Of a stretch of 45,256 bases of DNA, positions 29,053 to 37,806 are shown piece by piece. A model generated the notes under the pieces. That model saw only the letters and a program-made list of their open reading frames with translations, did no database searches and was not told the DNA's origin. The number at the start of each line of letters is the position of its first letter. The first letter of the stretch is position 1. The position numbers and the translations under genes were made by a program. The stretch is from an uncultured Prevotellaceae bacterium (GTDB lineage Bacteria > Bacteroidota > Bacteroidia > Bacteroidales > Bacteroidaceae), in contig CAMHIM010000004.1 in the NCBI GenBank assembly GCA_946185225.1, positions 1 to 45,256 of the forward strand, read 5' to 3'.

Positions 29053-30059
29053 AGCGGAAAGTATATAAGAACATCCTTGTCGTACGGCTGTCGGCTCTTG
29101 GAGACGTTGCGATGACCATACCGGCCATCTACAGCGTAGCGACGGCTTATCCGGAGGTGACGCTGCACGTGGTAACCACACCCTTCTGTGCACAACTGTT
29201 CGTCAACGTCCCGTCAAATGTGAAGTTACATCCCGTCAAACGTAGCGACAGCTTCCTTCAAACTGTCAGTTTGCTCCGAGCAGACTCCGTGGACGCTGTA
29301 GCTGACCTGCACAACGTGCTGCGTTCATGGCTCATTGACGCTTATGCGCTGCTGCGGGGAAAACGGGTCTGTATGCTGGATAAGCGGCGCAGTGAGCGTA
29401 AGGCGGTGCTTGGCGGCAGACAGTCCGCCCGTCCCTTCACCCAGCGTTACTTCGACGTCTTTTCACGGTTGGGGTTAACGTGCCGGCCTCAGTTTACGTC
29501 GGTTTTCCCGACACTGCCTCCTTGTCCTCTGAGCCTTCCGAAGGGTGACGAGCGTTGGGTGGGTGTGGCTCCTTTTGCCCGTTACAAGAACAAGACGTAC
29601 CCGACGGAGCAGATGCGTCAGGTAGTTGCACTACTCGTGGCAGAGCCGTCGGTGCGTGTGTTCCTCTTCGGCAGCCGCGGCGACGAGGCAACAGTGCTGC
29701 AGCAATGGGAAGGATTGTCATCGCAGGCAATGTCGGTTGCCGGCCGCTTCACCTTGCAGGAAGAACTGGCACTCATGGCCCACATGGATGTGATGATAAC
29801 CATGGACTCTGCCAATATGCATCTGGCTTCGCTGGTTGGGACGCGCGTCGTCTCTGTTTGGGGTAGCACGACGCCTGCCTGTGGCTTTATGGGCTATGGA
29901 CAGAAACCTGACGACGTGCTCTGTCTTCAGCTGGAATGCCAGCCTTGTACCATTGCTGGTAGCAAGGACTGCCCCCGCGGCACGCTTGACTGCCTGAGGA
30001 AGCTTCAGCCCAGACAACTTGTACGGAAGATTCTTGACGCTACTAATGAAACACACTAA
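29049..30059 (+). CDS. glycosyltransferase family 9 (heptosyltransferase-like)
   Basis: GTG start in a 4-bp GTGA overlap with the previous stop; RLSALGDVAMTIPAIYSV, ITMDSANMHLASLVGTRVVSVWGSTTP. Confidence 0.93.
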   Translation: MKRKVYKNILVVRLSALGDVAMTIPAIYSVATAYPEVTLHVVTTPFCAQLFVNVPSNVKLHPVKRSDSFLQTVSLLRADSVDAVADLHNVLRSWLIDAYALLRGKRVCMLDKRRSERKAVLGGRQSARPFTQRYFDVFSRLGLTCRPQFTSVFPTLPPCPLSLPKGDERWVGVAPFARYKNKTYPTEQMRQVVALLVAEPSVRVFLFGSRGDEATVLQQWEGLSSQAMSVAGRFTLQEELALMAHMDVMITMDSANMHLASLVGTRVVSVWGSTTPACGFMGYGQKPDDVLCLQLECQPCTIAGSKDCPRGTLDCLRKLQPRQLVRKILDATNETH

Positions 30060-30070
30060 CTATCGAGAAG

Positions 30071-31063
30071 ATGAAGATTCTGATTAAAATAAGCGGAACC
30101 TTTCCTGCTACGCTTTATGGAGGAACGCAGCGGGTCATGTGGGGGCTGGGCAAGCAGTTGGCACTCATGGGACATAAGGTGTGCTATCTGGTCGACAAGG
30201 TCGTCAGCGACTGCCCGTTTGCCGAGTTGCGTGTCTGGAATCCGGAACTCCCCTTGGCTCTTCAGGTGCCGGAGAGTACGGACGTTGTCCACCTGAACGA
30301 GTACTACGAGGGTATGGAGACCTTGTCCAAACCGCATGTGATAACTATTCACGGCAACCGGCCCCCCGAGTCATTAGACTCCAACGTAATCTTCGTCTCC
30401 GAGAATCATGCCCGTCGCTATGGTTCCAGTTCATTCGTCCTCAACGGCATTGACTGGGACGAACTCCCTGTGCTGGATCTGGCACAGACGCGTCGTGACT
30501 TCCACTTCCTGGGTAAGACGACCCACCGCTCCAAGAATATCTATGGTGCCATCGATGTCGTGCTGCGGCTGCCCCATCAGCGGCTGCACGTGCTGGGGGG
30601 CCACCGCTTCTATATCAGTCATGGCATCCATGCCACTTTCTCCCCGCGCATCCGTTTCCACGGCATGGTGGACGATGCAGGGAAATATGCCTGTATGACC
30701 CATTCCAAGGGACTGGTGTTTCCCGTGACGTGGCACGAGCCGTTCGGCCTTGCCGTCATCGAGAGCCTGTATGCGGGATGCCCTGTCTTTGCAACACCTT
30801 ACGGAGCATTGCCGGAGATAATCAAGGACCCCTCGTTGGGCTTCCTGACAACCTCAGCCGCGGCGATGGCAGAGCATATGAAGGACCTCTCAGCCTTTTC
30901 TCCGCAGCATTGTCATGAATATGCCCGTGAGATGTTCAGCGCTCGTCGTATGGCCAAGGACTACGTGGAGAAATACGAGCAGGTGCTCAACGGTCGTCCA
31001 TTGAACGGACATTTCGGTCCACGAACAGACAAATACCGTGCCTTGGCATGGGAAAAAGAGTAA
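30071..31063 (+). CDS. glycosyltransferase (GT4-like)
   Basis: 330 aa; FPVTWHEPFGLAVIESLYAGCPVFATPYGALPEII. Confidence 0.88.
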   Translation: MKILIKISGTFPATLYGGTQRVMWGLGKQLALMGHKVCYLVDKVVSDCPFAELRVWNPELPLALQVPESTDVVHLNEYYEGMETLSKPHVITIHGNRPPESLDSNVIFVSENHARRYGSSSFVLNGIDWDELPVLDLAQTRRDFHFLGKTTHRSKNIYGAIDVVLRLPHQRLHVLGGHRFYISHGIHATFSPRIRFHGMVDDAGKYACMTHSKGLVFPVTWHEPFGLAVIESLYAGCPVFATPYGALPEIIKDPSLGFLTTSAAAMAEHMKDLSAFSPQHCHEYAREMFSARRMAKDYVEKYEQVLNGRPLNGHFGPRTDKYRALAWEKE

Positions 31064-31075
31064 AAATCATTCAGT

Positions 31076-31888
31076 ATGAAAATAGCACTTGTCCCCTTTT
31101 GCGGGCTGGGTAACCGGCTGAACGTTATTTCCAGTGCGGTAGCCCTGAAGAAAAGGATGCCTCAGTACGACATCACCGTCTATTGGCATAATACCCCAGA
31201 CTGCCGTTGCGACTTCAGCGACCTGTTCCTGCCGATAGACCAGTTGCCCGTTGTCCCCTTAAAGAAGTTCTACCTGATACGTCGTGGCAAGCAATTCCTG
31301 CGTCTGCCCATGCTGTTGCGTCTGTTCAAGTTCGACAAGTGCTTCAAGGCACGCAAGATATGGAATGACGACTTCCTGCTCCAGCCAGACCTTCCGTACA
31401 CGCGTATATATATAGAAGGTAATAAACGTTTCTGCCCCGTGGAAGAAACGCAGATGCTTTCCCGCTATTATCGGCTGACCCCTGAACTGGAGCAGCGCGT
31501 AGAGGCTGTCACCAGGCAATTTGCTGACTTTACCATTGGTGTCCATATCCGTCGCACTGACCATCGAGCCGTCATCCGTGAGAACCCGTTGGACGGTTTC
31601 CTGCGTCTCATGCGTGAGCAACAGGATGCTCATCCTGGGTGTAAGTTCTATATTGCCTCCGATGACGAGGAAGTCAAGAACCAACTGCGTACTGCCTTCC
31701 CTGGACTTATTGTCACGCAGCCCTCTGTCGTGTTGCGACGCGATGATGTACAGGGAATGAAGGATGCCGTTGTCGAGTTGTTCACGCTGGCCCGTACGCA
31801 ACTCATCATCGGATCCAAGGGAAGTACTTATTCCGACTTGGCCTCTAAGTTGTACGACACGCCGCTTCTATTTACTCACCAGGGCTGA
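31076..31888 (+). CDS. putative GT-B glycosyltransferase resembling the NodZ/O-fucosyltransferase superfamily
   Basis: 270 aa; FCGLGNRLNVISSAVALKKR and IGVHIRRTDHRAVIRENPLDGF (HxRRTD), FYIASDDEEVKNQL, IIGSKGSTYSDLA. Confidence 0.6.
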   Translation: MKIALVPFCGLGNRLNVISSAVALKKRMPQYDITVYWHNTPDCRCDFSDLFLPIDQLPVVPLKKFYLIRRGKQFLRLPMLLRLFKFDKCFKARKIWNDDFLLQPDLPYTRIYIEGNKRFCPVEETQMLSRYYRLTPELEQRVEAVTRQFADFTIGVHIRRTDHRAVIRENPLDGFLRLMREQQDAHPGCKFYIASDDEEVKNQLRTAFPGLIVTQPSVVLRRDDVQGMKDAVVELFTLARTQLIIGSKGSTYSDLASKLYDTPLLFTHQG

Positions 31889-31892
31889 TACG

Positions 31893-33158
31893 ATGGACAG
31901 GAAGATAAGAATATTGTATCTCGGCGTTGACGATAACCCGACCCCTGGCCATGTTCTCCATGCCTTTCAGCGCGTATTACCAGAATACGAGGCTCATCTG
32001 ATTATCAAGAGTTCTCATCACGGCAACGACCAGTATGTGCTGTACCCCAATCGTTTTATCCGTAACCTGAAGAAGATGACGCGGCGTAACCTGTGGACGC
32101 GGTTGCAGTGGTGGTTCCGCTATGGCATTTTCCCTAAGGTGGACAAGTCGTGCCCTGAGTATCACTTCAAGGGAAACGAACTCTTGGGATATAGTGCGAA
32201 AGACATCCTGCGCCGTTGTCCGGAAGGCTTTGTGCCTGACGTGATTGCCGTCTATTGGTCCTCGGGCTTTGTGTCGGCCCGCATGCTCCGTGAACTTCAC
32301 GACCTGACAGGAGCAAGGATTGTCTATTTCTGTGTTGACGAGGCTCCTTTGACAGGTGGCTGCCACTATCCGTTCGAGTGCAAGGGCTTTCTGCAGGACT
32401 GTCGTGACTGTCCTGCTCTGCTGCGCGGCAAGCGGTTAGCTACTATTCAGCTGGAGCTGAAACGCCGTTATCTCTCCGGCATTCCTTTATATGTTGTCTG
32501 CAGTCCTTACGATGCCATGCTGGCACCTCAATCGACCGTATTCCGTCATGCGAAGGCCTTAACGACAGTGGGACGTCCTCCCGTCACTTTCACCCCTCGT
32601 GCTGAGGCGCGCCGTCGTTTCTCGTTGTATGACGGTGCCTTTGTGGTAATGATGGGAGCCATGGGTACGCAGGAAAAACGTAAAGGGTTCTCCTATGCTG
32701 CTGATGCGCTGAACGAGGCGGCACGGCAGATACCTAACCTTGTTGTCCTGATAGCAGGCAATGCTAATGAACAATTCAAGCAACGGCTTCTGTCAGTCAA
32801 CTGCCACTATGTGGGAGTCCTGTCCTTGGACGACCTGTACAAGGCGTTCTGTGCGGCAGATGCGTTCCTTAGTCCGACGATTGCCGACAGTGGCCCGATG
32901 ATGGTCAATATGGCATCTGCCTTGGGCACGCCGACCATCTCGTTTCCCATCGGGGTTGCAGTCGCTTTGGTACGTCACAAGGAAACGGGCTATGTGGCCC
33001 GCTACAAAGACTCCAAAGACTTGTCAGAGGGACTGTGTTATCTGCATTCACTCTCTGACGACGAGCGTGCAACCATGTCGCGCCGTTGCCAACAAGTGCT
33101 TGACGAGGAGGCAGGACGCGGTACCTCACTCCAACAGCTGCTGAAGGAGTTCCGTTAA
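31893..33158 (+). CDS. glycosyltransferase family 4
   Basis: Start at MDRKIRILYLGVDDNPTPGHVLHAFQRVLP (4 bp after the previous stop); C-terminal LSPTIADSGPMMVNMASALGTPTISFPIGVAVALV. Confidence 0.85.
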   Translation: MDRKIRILYLGVDDNPTPGHVLHAFQRVLPEYEAHLIIKSSHHGNDQYVLYPNRFIRNLKKMTRRNLWTRLQWWFRYGIFPKVDKSCPEYHFKGNELLGYSAKDILRRCPEGFVPDVIAVYWSSGFVSARMLRELHDLTGARIVYFCVDEAPLTGGCHYPFECKGFLQDCRDCPALLRGKRLATIQLELKRRYLSGIPLYVVCSPYDAMLAPQSTVFRHAKALTTVGRPPVTFTPRAEARRRFSLYDGAFVVMMGAMGTQEKRKGFSYAADALNEAARQIPNLVVLIAGNANEQFKQRLLSVNCHYVGVLSLDDLYKAFCAADAFLSPTIADSGPMMVNMASALGTPTISFPIGVAVALVRHKETGYVARYKDSKDLSEGLCYLHSLSDDERATMSRRCQQVLDEEAGRGTSLQQLLKEFR

Positions 33159-33161
33159 TTG

Positions 33162-34295
33162 TCAGACACCATAGAATGTCAGTATGTGCCCGATAATCTC
33201 CTTGACTTCTTCGTCCTTTAGCTCGTAGTACATGGGAAGCCTTACCAGCGTGTCGGCGTATCGGTCACACTCTGGAAGGGTGGGGATGTCCTCGTTGTGC
33301 TTCCGGTAGTAGTCGCTCAGGTGTAGGCTGAGGTAGTGGAATACTGCGGTAATGTGCCGTTCCTTCAGGTATGCAATGAGTCGGGTCCGTTCTTCCAAAG
33401 AGCGACACAGCAGGTAGAACATGTGTCCGTTGTTGGTGGCATTCTTGCCGATGACAGGGAGTGTCGCCAGTCCCTTCGCCTCCAGTACGGCCAGCCTCTG
33501 CCGGTAGCATTCCCAGATGTGTTTCCTTCGCTGCTGTATGACGTCCAGATTCTCCAGTTGTGCCAGCAGGAAGGCACTGTTGATTTCTGACGGCAGGAAT
33601 GACGAGCCCGTATCCACCCATCCATATTTGTTCACCATGCCGCGGAAGAATTCCGCGCGATTGGTGCCTTTCTCCCAGATAATCTCTGCCCGACGGACGA
33701 ACTGCTCTTCGTTGACGACCAGCAGTCCTCCCTCTCCGCCTGCCGTGACGTTCTTCGTCTCGTGGAAGGAGAAACAGCCGAGGTGTCCTATACTTCCCAG
33801 CGGACGTCCCTTGTAGTAGGAGTCGATGGCCTGTGCGGCATCCTCGACCACCAGCAGGTGGTGCCGATGTGCGATGTCCATGATGCGGTCCATGTCACAT
33901 GCTACACCGGCATAGTGTACTGGTACGATGACGCGTGTCCGTTCGGTGATAAGGCTCTCTATCTTGCCGGCGTCAATGTTGGGGTTGTCCGTACAACTGT
34001 CGGCAAAGACAATCTTTGCCCCTTGCCGTACAAAGGCCAGGGCTGACGATACGAAGGTGTAGGAGGGAACAATGACTTCGTCGCCCGGCTGGATGTCGCA
34101 GAGGATGGCAGCCATCTCCAGCGCATCGGTTCCTGATGTTGTCAGGAGACACTTGCGGAAGCCGTATCTTTTCTCGAAAAACTCTTGGCACTTCTTGGTA
34201 AAGGCTCCGTTGCCCGACAGCTTACCCGTGTAGACTGCCTGGTACATGTAGTGTGCCTCTTTGCCGGTGAGGAAGGGTTTGTTGAATGGTATCAT
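33162..34295 (-). CDS. wecE: dTDP-4-amino-4,6-dideoxygalactose transaminase-like (WecE/RffA; DegT/DnrJ/EryC1/StrS family)
   Basis: 377 aa; MIPFNKPFLTGKEAHYMYQAVYTGKLSGNGAFTKKCQEFFEKRYGFRKCLLTTSGTDALEMAAIL, PLP lysine region CFSFHETKNVTAGGEGG. Confidence 0.92.
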   Translation of the reverse strand: MIPFNKPFLTGKEAHYMYQAVYTGKLSGNGAFTKKCQEFFEKRYGFRKCLLTTSGTDALEMAAILCDIQPGDEVIVPSYTFVSSALAFVRQGAKIVFADSCTDNPNIDAGKIESLITERTRVIVPVHYAGVACDMDRIMDIAHRHHLLVVEDAAQAIDSYYKGRPLGSIGHLGCFSFHETKNVTAGGEGGLLVVNEEQFVRRAEIIWEKGTNRAEFFRGMVNKYGWVDTGSSFLPSEINSAFLLAQLENLDVIQQRRKHIWECYRQRLAVLEAKGLATLPVIGKNATNNGHMFYLLCRSLEERTRLIAYLKERHITAVFHYLSLHLSDYYRKHNEDIPTLPECDRYADTLVRLPMYYELKDEEVKEIIGHILTFYGV

Positions 34296-35434
34296 GATAT
34301 GTACTTATAGTATTCGTCAATAAGATTTATAATGCGCGGTTTGATGGGACGTTGAAGCGGTGCCTGAAAGGAGTGGTGTCCACCTACATCGTTGCCTTCA
34401 ATCATTAGCCATCCTTTTGTTGAGAAGGCCAGGTCCCATGCTATCATTATTGCTCCCTCGACGGTGAGGGCCATTTCCTTTGTAAGTTCCACAGCTTTTT
34501 CCCATTGCGGGATGGTAAATCCCCGAAACATTATTTGGCTGTCGGGGTGTTTTGTATAGAGTCTTCCAGTATCGTCGCATCCGTCGGAGATGACAGTCCC
34601 GTTCTGTTCATCAACTGTAGCATAAACTCCTCCAGTTCCGGCGTTGTCAACATTTGATGTACCCTGTCCGGTACGTAGTGATGCTCCGAAGATGGTGACA
34701 TTCCCGTTGACGGTGAAGGTGGCCAGCCGCAGGGTATTGATACTTTCAGGATGTAGCTTTTTCATCTCGTCTGCCTGACTGATGAGTTCCTCTACGACGA
34801 ACTTCCAGTTGACATTCCGGGCGATGGCAGCCAACGTGTCGGAGTCCTCATGCCGGATGTCGTGATATATCCGGATGCCCTGTCCTGAGTGTCCCTGTGT
34901 CGGCTTGCAGATGAAGGACGGATGTTTTTTGACGAACTCCCGGAAGGTCTCTATGTCGCTTTCCCCGTTTATCTCCATGAGGTCGCGCTTGTAGAAGCGT
35001 TGGAAGGTCTTGTAGCATGCTCCCTTGTCTTCAAAGAGCTGCCGTATGTTAGGGGAGTTTACCAGTTCGCAGTAGCCGTATTGCATCTTCAGCGTATTGA
35101 ACTGAACTCGCTCCTCTGCATTGCGTTCGTAGAAGCGGTAGAGGAAATAGTCTTCAAAGGTAGCCCCGAAGCGGTGCAGACTGTAGGTCATGTCCTTCCG
35201 TAACTGTTTCTTGTTGAGTCTGCATTCCTTGTTGTCGGCATGTTTCGCTATCTCCCGATTCATGAGCGGCAGCCCTTTTCGATAGTATGCCGTGTCAAGG
35301 AGGCGGTAGTAGAGTACATACAGACTTTTCCACCAATCGCTATGGTCGGCCCGTTGTGCAAGCCAGTTCTCCAGCGGGGAGTCTATCTTCCAGCGGCTGA
35401 TGGACTTTGCTATGGTAAAGTATTTTTCTTTCAT
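34292..35434 (-). CDS. sugar-transfer-associated ATP-grasp protein
   Basis: 380 aa; FICKPTQGHSGQGIRIY, FVVEELISQADEMKKLHPESINTLRLATF, AWDLAFSTKGWLMIEGNDVGGHHSFQ; 4-bp ATGA overlap with wecE-like gene. Confidence 0.83.
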   Translation of the reverse strand: MKEKYFTIAKSISRWKIDSPLENWLAQRADHSDWWKSLYVLYYRLLDTAYYRKGLPLMNREIAKHADNKECRLNKKQLRKDMTYSLHRFGATFEDYFLYRFYERNAEERVQFNTLKMQYGYCELVNSPNIRQLFEDKGACYKTFQRFYKRDLMEINGESDIETFREFVKKHPSFICKPTQGHSGQGIRIYHDIRHEDSDTLAAIARNVNWKFVVEELISQADEMKKLHPESINTLRLATFTVNGNVTIFGASLRTGQGTSNVDNAGTGGVYATVDEQNGTVISDGCDDTGRLYTKHPDSQIMFRGFTIPQWEKAVELTKEMALTVEGAIMIAWDLAFSTKGWLMIEGNDVGGHHSFQAPLQRPIKPRIINLIDEYYKYIS

Positions 35435-35440
35435 GTTCGT

Positions 35441-36676
35441 TCACTCCCAGACGATGCCCTTGGCTGTTTCTGTCCCGTCGGTTACCTCAGCTTGTAGTAT
35501 CTGCTGGACGAGATGTATGTTGTTTTCCAGTTCTTCTCTATCTTTGCCGGAAACCAGGATAGGTCCCTTTCGTGCTCCCTTATAAGTAGGTGGTTCCGTC
35601 CCCTTTCCAATTACGACGTCTTCTATATATGCTGCCTTGACGAAGGGGAAACTCTTCAGGAGGTCAATGTCCGAGACGTTCCTGATGATACCTTCTGGCA
35701 GGTAGAAGCAGACGTAGGCAGCAGCCCTGTCTGTTCTCTTTGCCAGCATCGCCTCCATGTCAGATTCTATTCCTAATGCCCTGTCTAACAGGAATCCCGT
35801 GACGTCAATGCCGGTGGCCATAGGGACGATATCTGAGGAAATATAAACGCCGCCGCCTCGGAGGGCACTTTCCACAATACAGATGTCGCCCGTAGCCTCG
35901 TTGACAAGGTATTCGGAATGTACGATGGCGAAAGCGGGACGGCTGGCTGCGGTCAGTGCCTGTTCGTAGCCGATGATACGTTCCAGAAACTGTTCGTTGA
36001 GTGTTGAGGGGAAGAGTGTCTGACTGGGTATCATGACGTTCGGCAGGTCGAAGTAGCGTCGGTCGCCCAATAGGAGCGGATAGTAGCGCCCGTGGTCAAT
36101 GAGCCCCTCACATACAACTTCTTTGCCACTGACGTATTCCTCAACGATGGCCGTGTGGGTGGGTGATTTTGCCAATGCCTCATGGACGGCCGTCATTGCC
36201 TGTTCCGCTGTCTCCACCTTCTTTACTCCGATGCTTGACTGCGAGTCGGCTGGCTTTACCATCCAGGGCAGTGGGGCATTAAAGAACGTTACGTCACCGG
36301 CTGTCCCTATGTGGGCGTGTCGCGGACCAGGAACCCCCGTTCTGTCGCAGAGGTCGCGAAAGCGGTTCTTGTCGCAATAGGTCATTACGGTGTCGAAACT
36401 GTTCCCCGGTAGCCCGAGCTTTTCGGCCACGTAAGCCACCGTCGGCATCATCAGGTCGTTCTGGTCGGACGTTACGGCGGTAATGCCTCGCCGTCGGGCC
36501 TCCTCAACGATGGCGTCGCGGTCGTAGATATTGGTATAGATGACATCGTCTGCCAGCTGGAAGCATGGGTAAGGGCCTGGTATGGACGCCACGGTGACAT
36601 GTATGCCCCGTTGCTGTGCTTTCTTGAGTAAGGGTACTTGGCCTATTCCAGCCCCGATGATGAGTAGTTTCTTCAT
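35441..36676 (-). CDS. ATP-grasp (carboxylate-amine ligase / CPSase-like) protein
   Basis: 411 aa; GAGIGQVPLLKKAQQRGIHVTVASIPGPYPCFQLAD, MVKPADSQSSIGVKKV, IVEEYVSGKEVVCEG, ICIVESALRGGGVYISSDIVP. Confidence 0.85.
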   Translation of the reverse strand: MKKLLIIGAGIGQVPLLKKAQQRGIHVTVASIPGPYPCFQLADDVIYTNIYDRDAIVEEARRRGITAVTSDQNDLMMPTVAYVAEKLGLPGNSFDTVMTYCDKNRFRDLCDRTGVPGPRHAHIGTAGDVTFFNAPLPWMVKPADSQSSIGVKKVETAEQAMTAVHEALAKSPTHTAIVEEYVSGKEVVCEGLIDHGRYYPLLLGDRRYFDLPNVMIPSQTLFPSTLNEQFLERIIGYEQALTAASRPAFAIVHSEYLVNEATGDICIVESALRGGGVYISSDIVPMATGIDVTGFLLDRALGIESDMEAMLAKRTDRAAAYVCFYLPEGIIRNVSDIDLLKSFPFVKAAYIEDVVIGKGTEPPTYKGARKGPILVSGKDREELENNIHLVQQILQAEVTDGTETAKGIVWE

Positions 36677-36681
36677 GCTGG

Positions 36682-37806
36682 CTATGGTAGGACGAGTTTG
36701 TGGTCAGACTGATAGATGAGGTATCCGCTGCGGTCGGCGCTACAGGTGATGTTTCTCAGCTGGTCGTCGGTGATGGCGGCTTCAACGATGGAAGGATAGT
36801 CTTTCCATCGTTCGATGACGGCTTTCAAGTGTCGTGTCTCTTCGGCGAGGAAATAGACGCCGGAATAGCGGTGTGTGGTAAGGACAGGCTCATGGAACTC
36901 TCCCAGTGCAACCTCGATGACACCGCGCAGGAAGTCGTACCCTGTGGACAGCCGGACGAGGTCGGAGCCAATGAAGTCTCCTCCCATGCGGGCACCGATT
37001 TCAATGATACGAATTTCGCCTTCTTGGGTGATTTTCAGTTCCGAGTGCGATGCGCCGAACTCAATGTGCAGTGCCTTTAGGGCCTTTCTTACGATGTCGC
37101 GTATGCGCTGTTGTACGTCGGCGGGCAGTGAGGATGGCTGATGGTGCTCCAGTTCCACGAAGAAGGGTGCCCCGGTGGTTACCTTGTCGGTTATCTGGAG
37201 AATGTGGTGTTGTCCCTGGAAGGAGATGGCTTCTACGCTGACCTCGCAGCCCTCGACGAACTCTTCGACGATGGCTGTGTGTTCGAACGACTCCCCTTGG
37301 GCTCTTTTTATGGCATCGGGCATTCGCTCCGGCAGCAGCACCTTCTCCACTCCCCGGCTTCCGGAGCGGTCGGTAGGCTTCACGATGACTGGCATCCGCA
37401 TTCCGTCCAGGTTATAATGGTCCCCTTGGGCAACGCGCAGGAAGCGGGGGGAGGGAATGTCATTGTCGGCAAAGCAGCGGCGCATGAGGAACTTGTTGGT
37501 AGTAACGGCCGTGTAGTTGTCGGGATTGGCAGTCAGTCCCATGCGTGTTGCGACGTAGTTGACGGTAACCACGGCGGTGTCGGAGGCGATGGTGGTAATG
37601 CCGTCGATGTGCTCCTCGCGGCAACGTTCCAGAATCAGTTCTTTCTCGATGATGGAGATGGGGTAGAAACGGTCGACGTAGTCGGCACAGACGGCACCGT
37701 CCCTCCAGGCGAAGCAGATGACCTCTAGTCCCATCTCCTTGGCCTTCCTGACGACGGGTAGCTGCAGATAGCTTCCGCCGATGACAGCGAGTTTCTTATG
37801 GTTCAT
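36682..37806 (-). CDS. ATP-grasp (carboxylate-amine ligase / CPSase-like) protein
   Basis: Start at MNHKKLAVIGGSYLQLPVVRKAKEMGLEVICFAW, giving a 4-bp ATGA overlap with the upstream gene; VIVKPTDRSGSRGVEKV, IVEEFVEGCEVSVEAISFQG, IIEIGARMGGDFIGSDLV. Confidence 0.85.
   Translation of the reverse strand: MNHKKLAVIGGSYLQLPVVRKAKEMGLEVICFAWRDGAVCADYVDRFYPISIIEKELILERCREEHIDGITTIASDTAVVTVNYVATRMGLTANPDNYTAVTTNKFLMRRCFADNDIPSPRFLRVAQGDHYNLDGMRMPVIVKPTDRSGSRGVEKVLLPERMPDAIKRAQGESFEHTAIVEEFVEGCEVSVEAISFQGQHHILQITDKVTTGAPFFVELEHHQPSSLPADVQQRIRDIVRKALKALHIEFGASHSELKITQEGEIRIIEIGARMGGDFIGSDLVRLSTGYDFLRGVIEVALGEFHEPVLTTHRYSGVYFLAEETRHLKAVIERWKDYPSIVEAAITDDQLRNITCSADRSGYLIYQSDHKLVLP

Noticed and set aside
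34292-35434. Mobile island boundary around the sugar-transfer ATP-grasp gene because it looks somewhat lower in GC
   Set aside because: No integrase, tRNA, direct repeats or transposase seen at either side, and gene overlaps show it is integrated in the operon; composition was judged only by eye.
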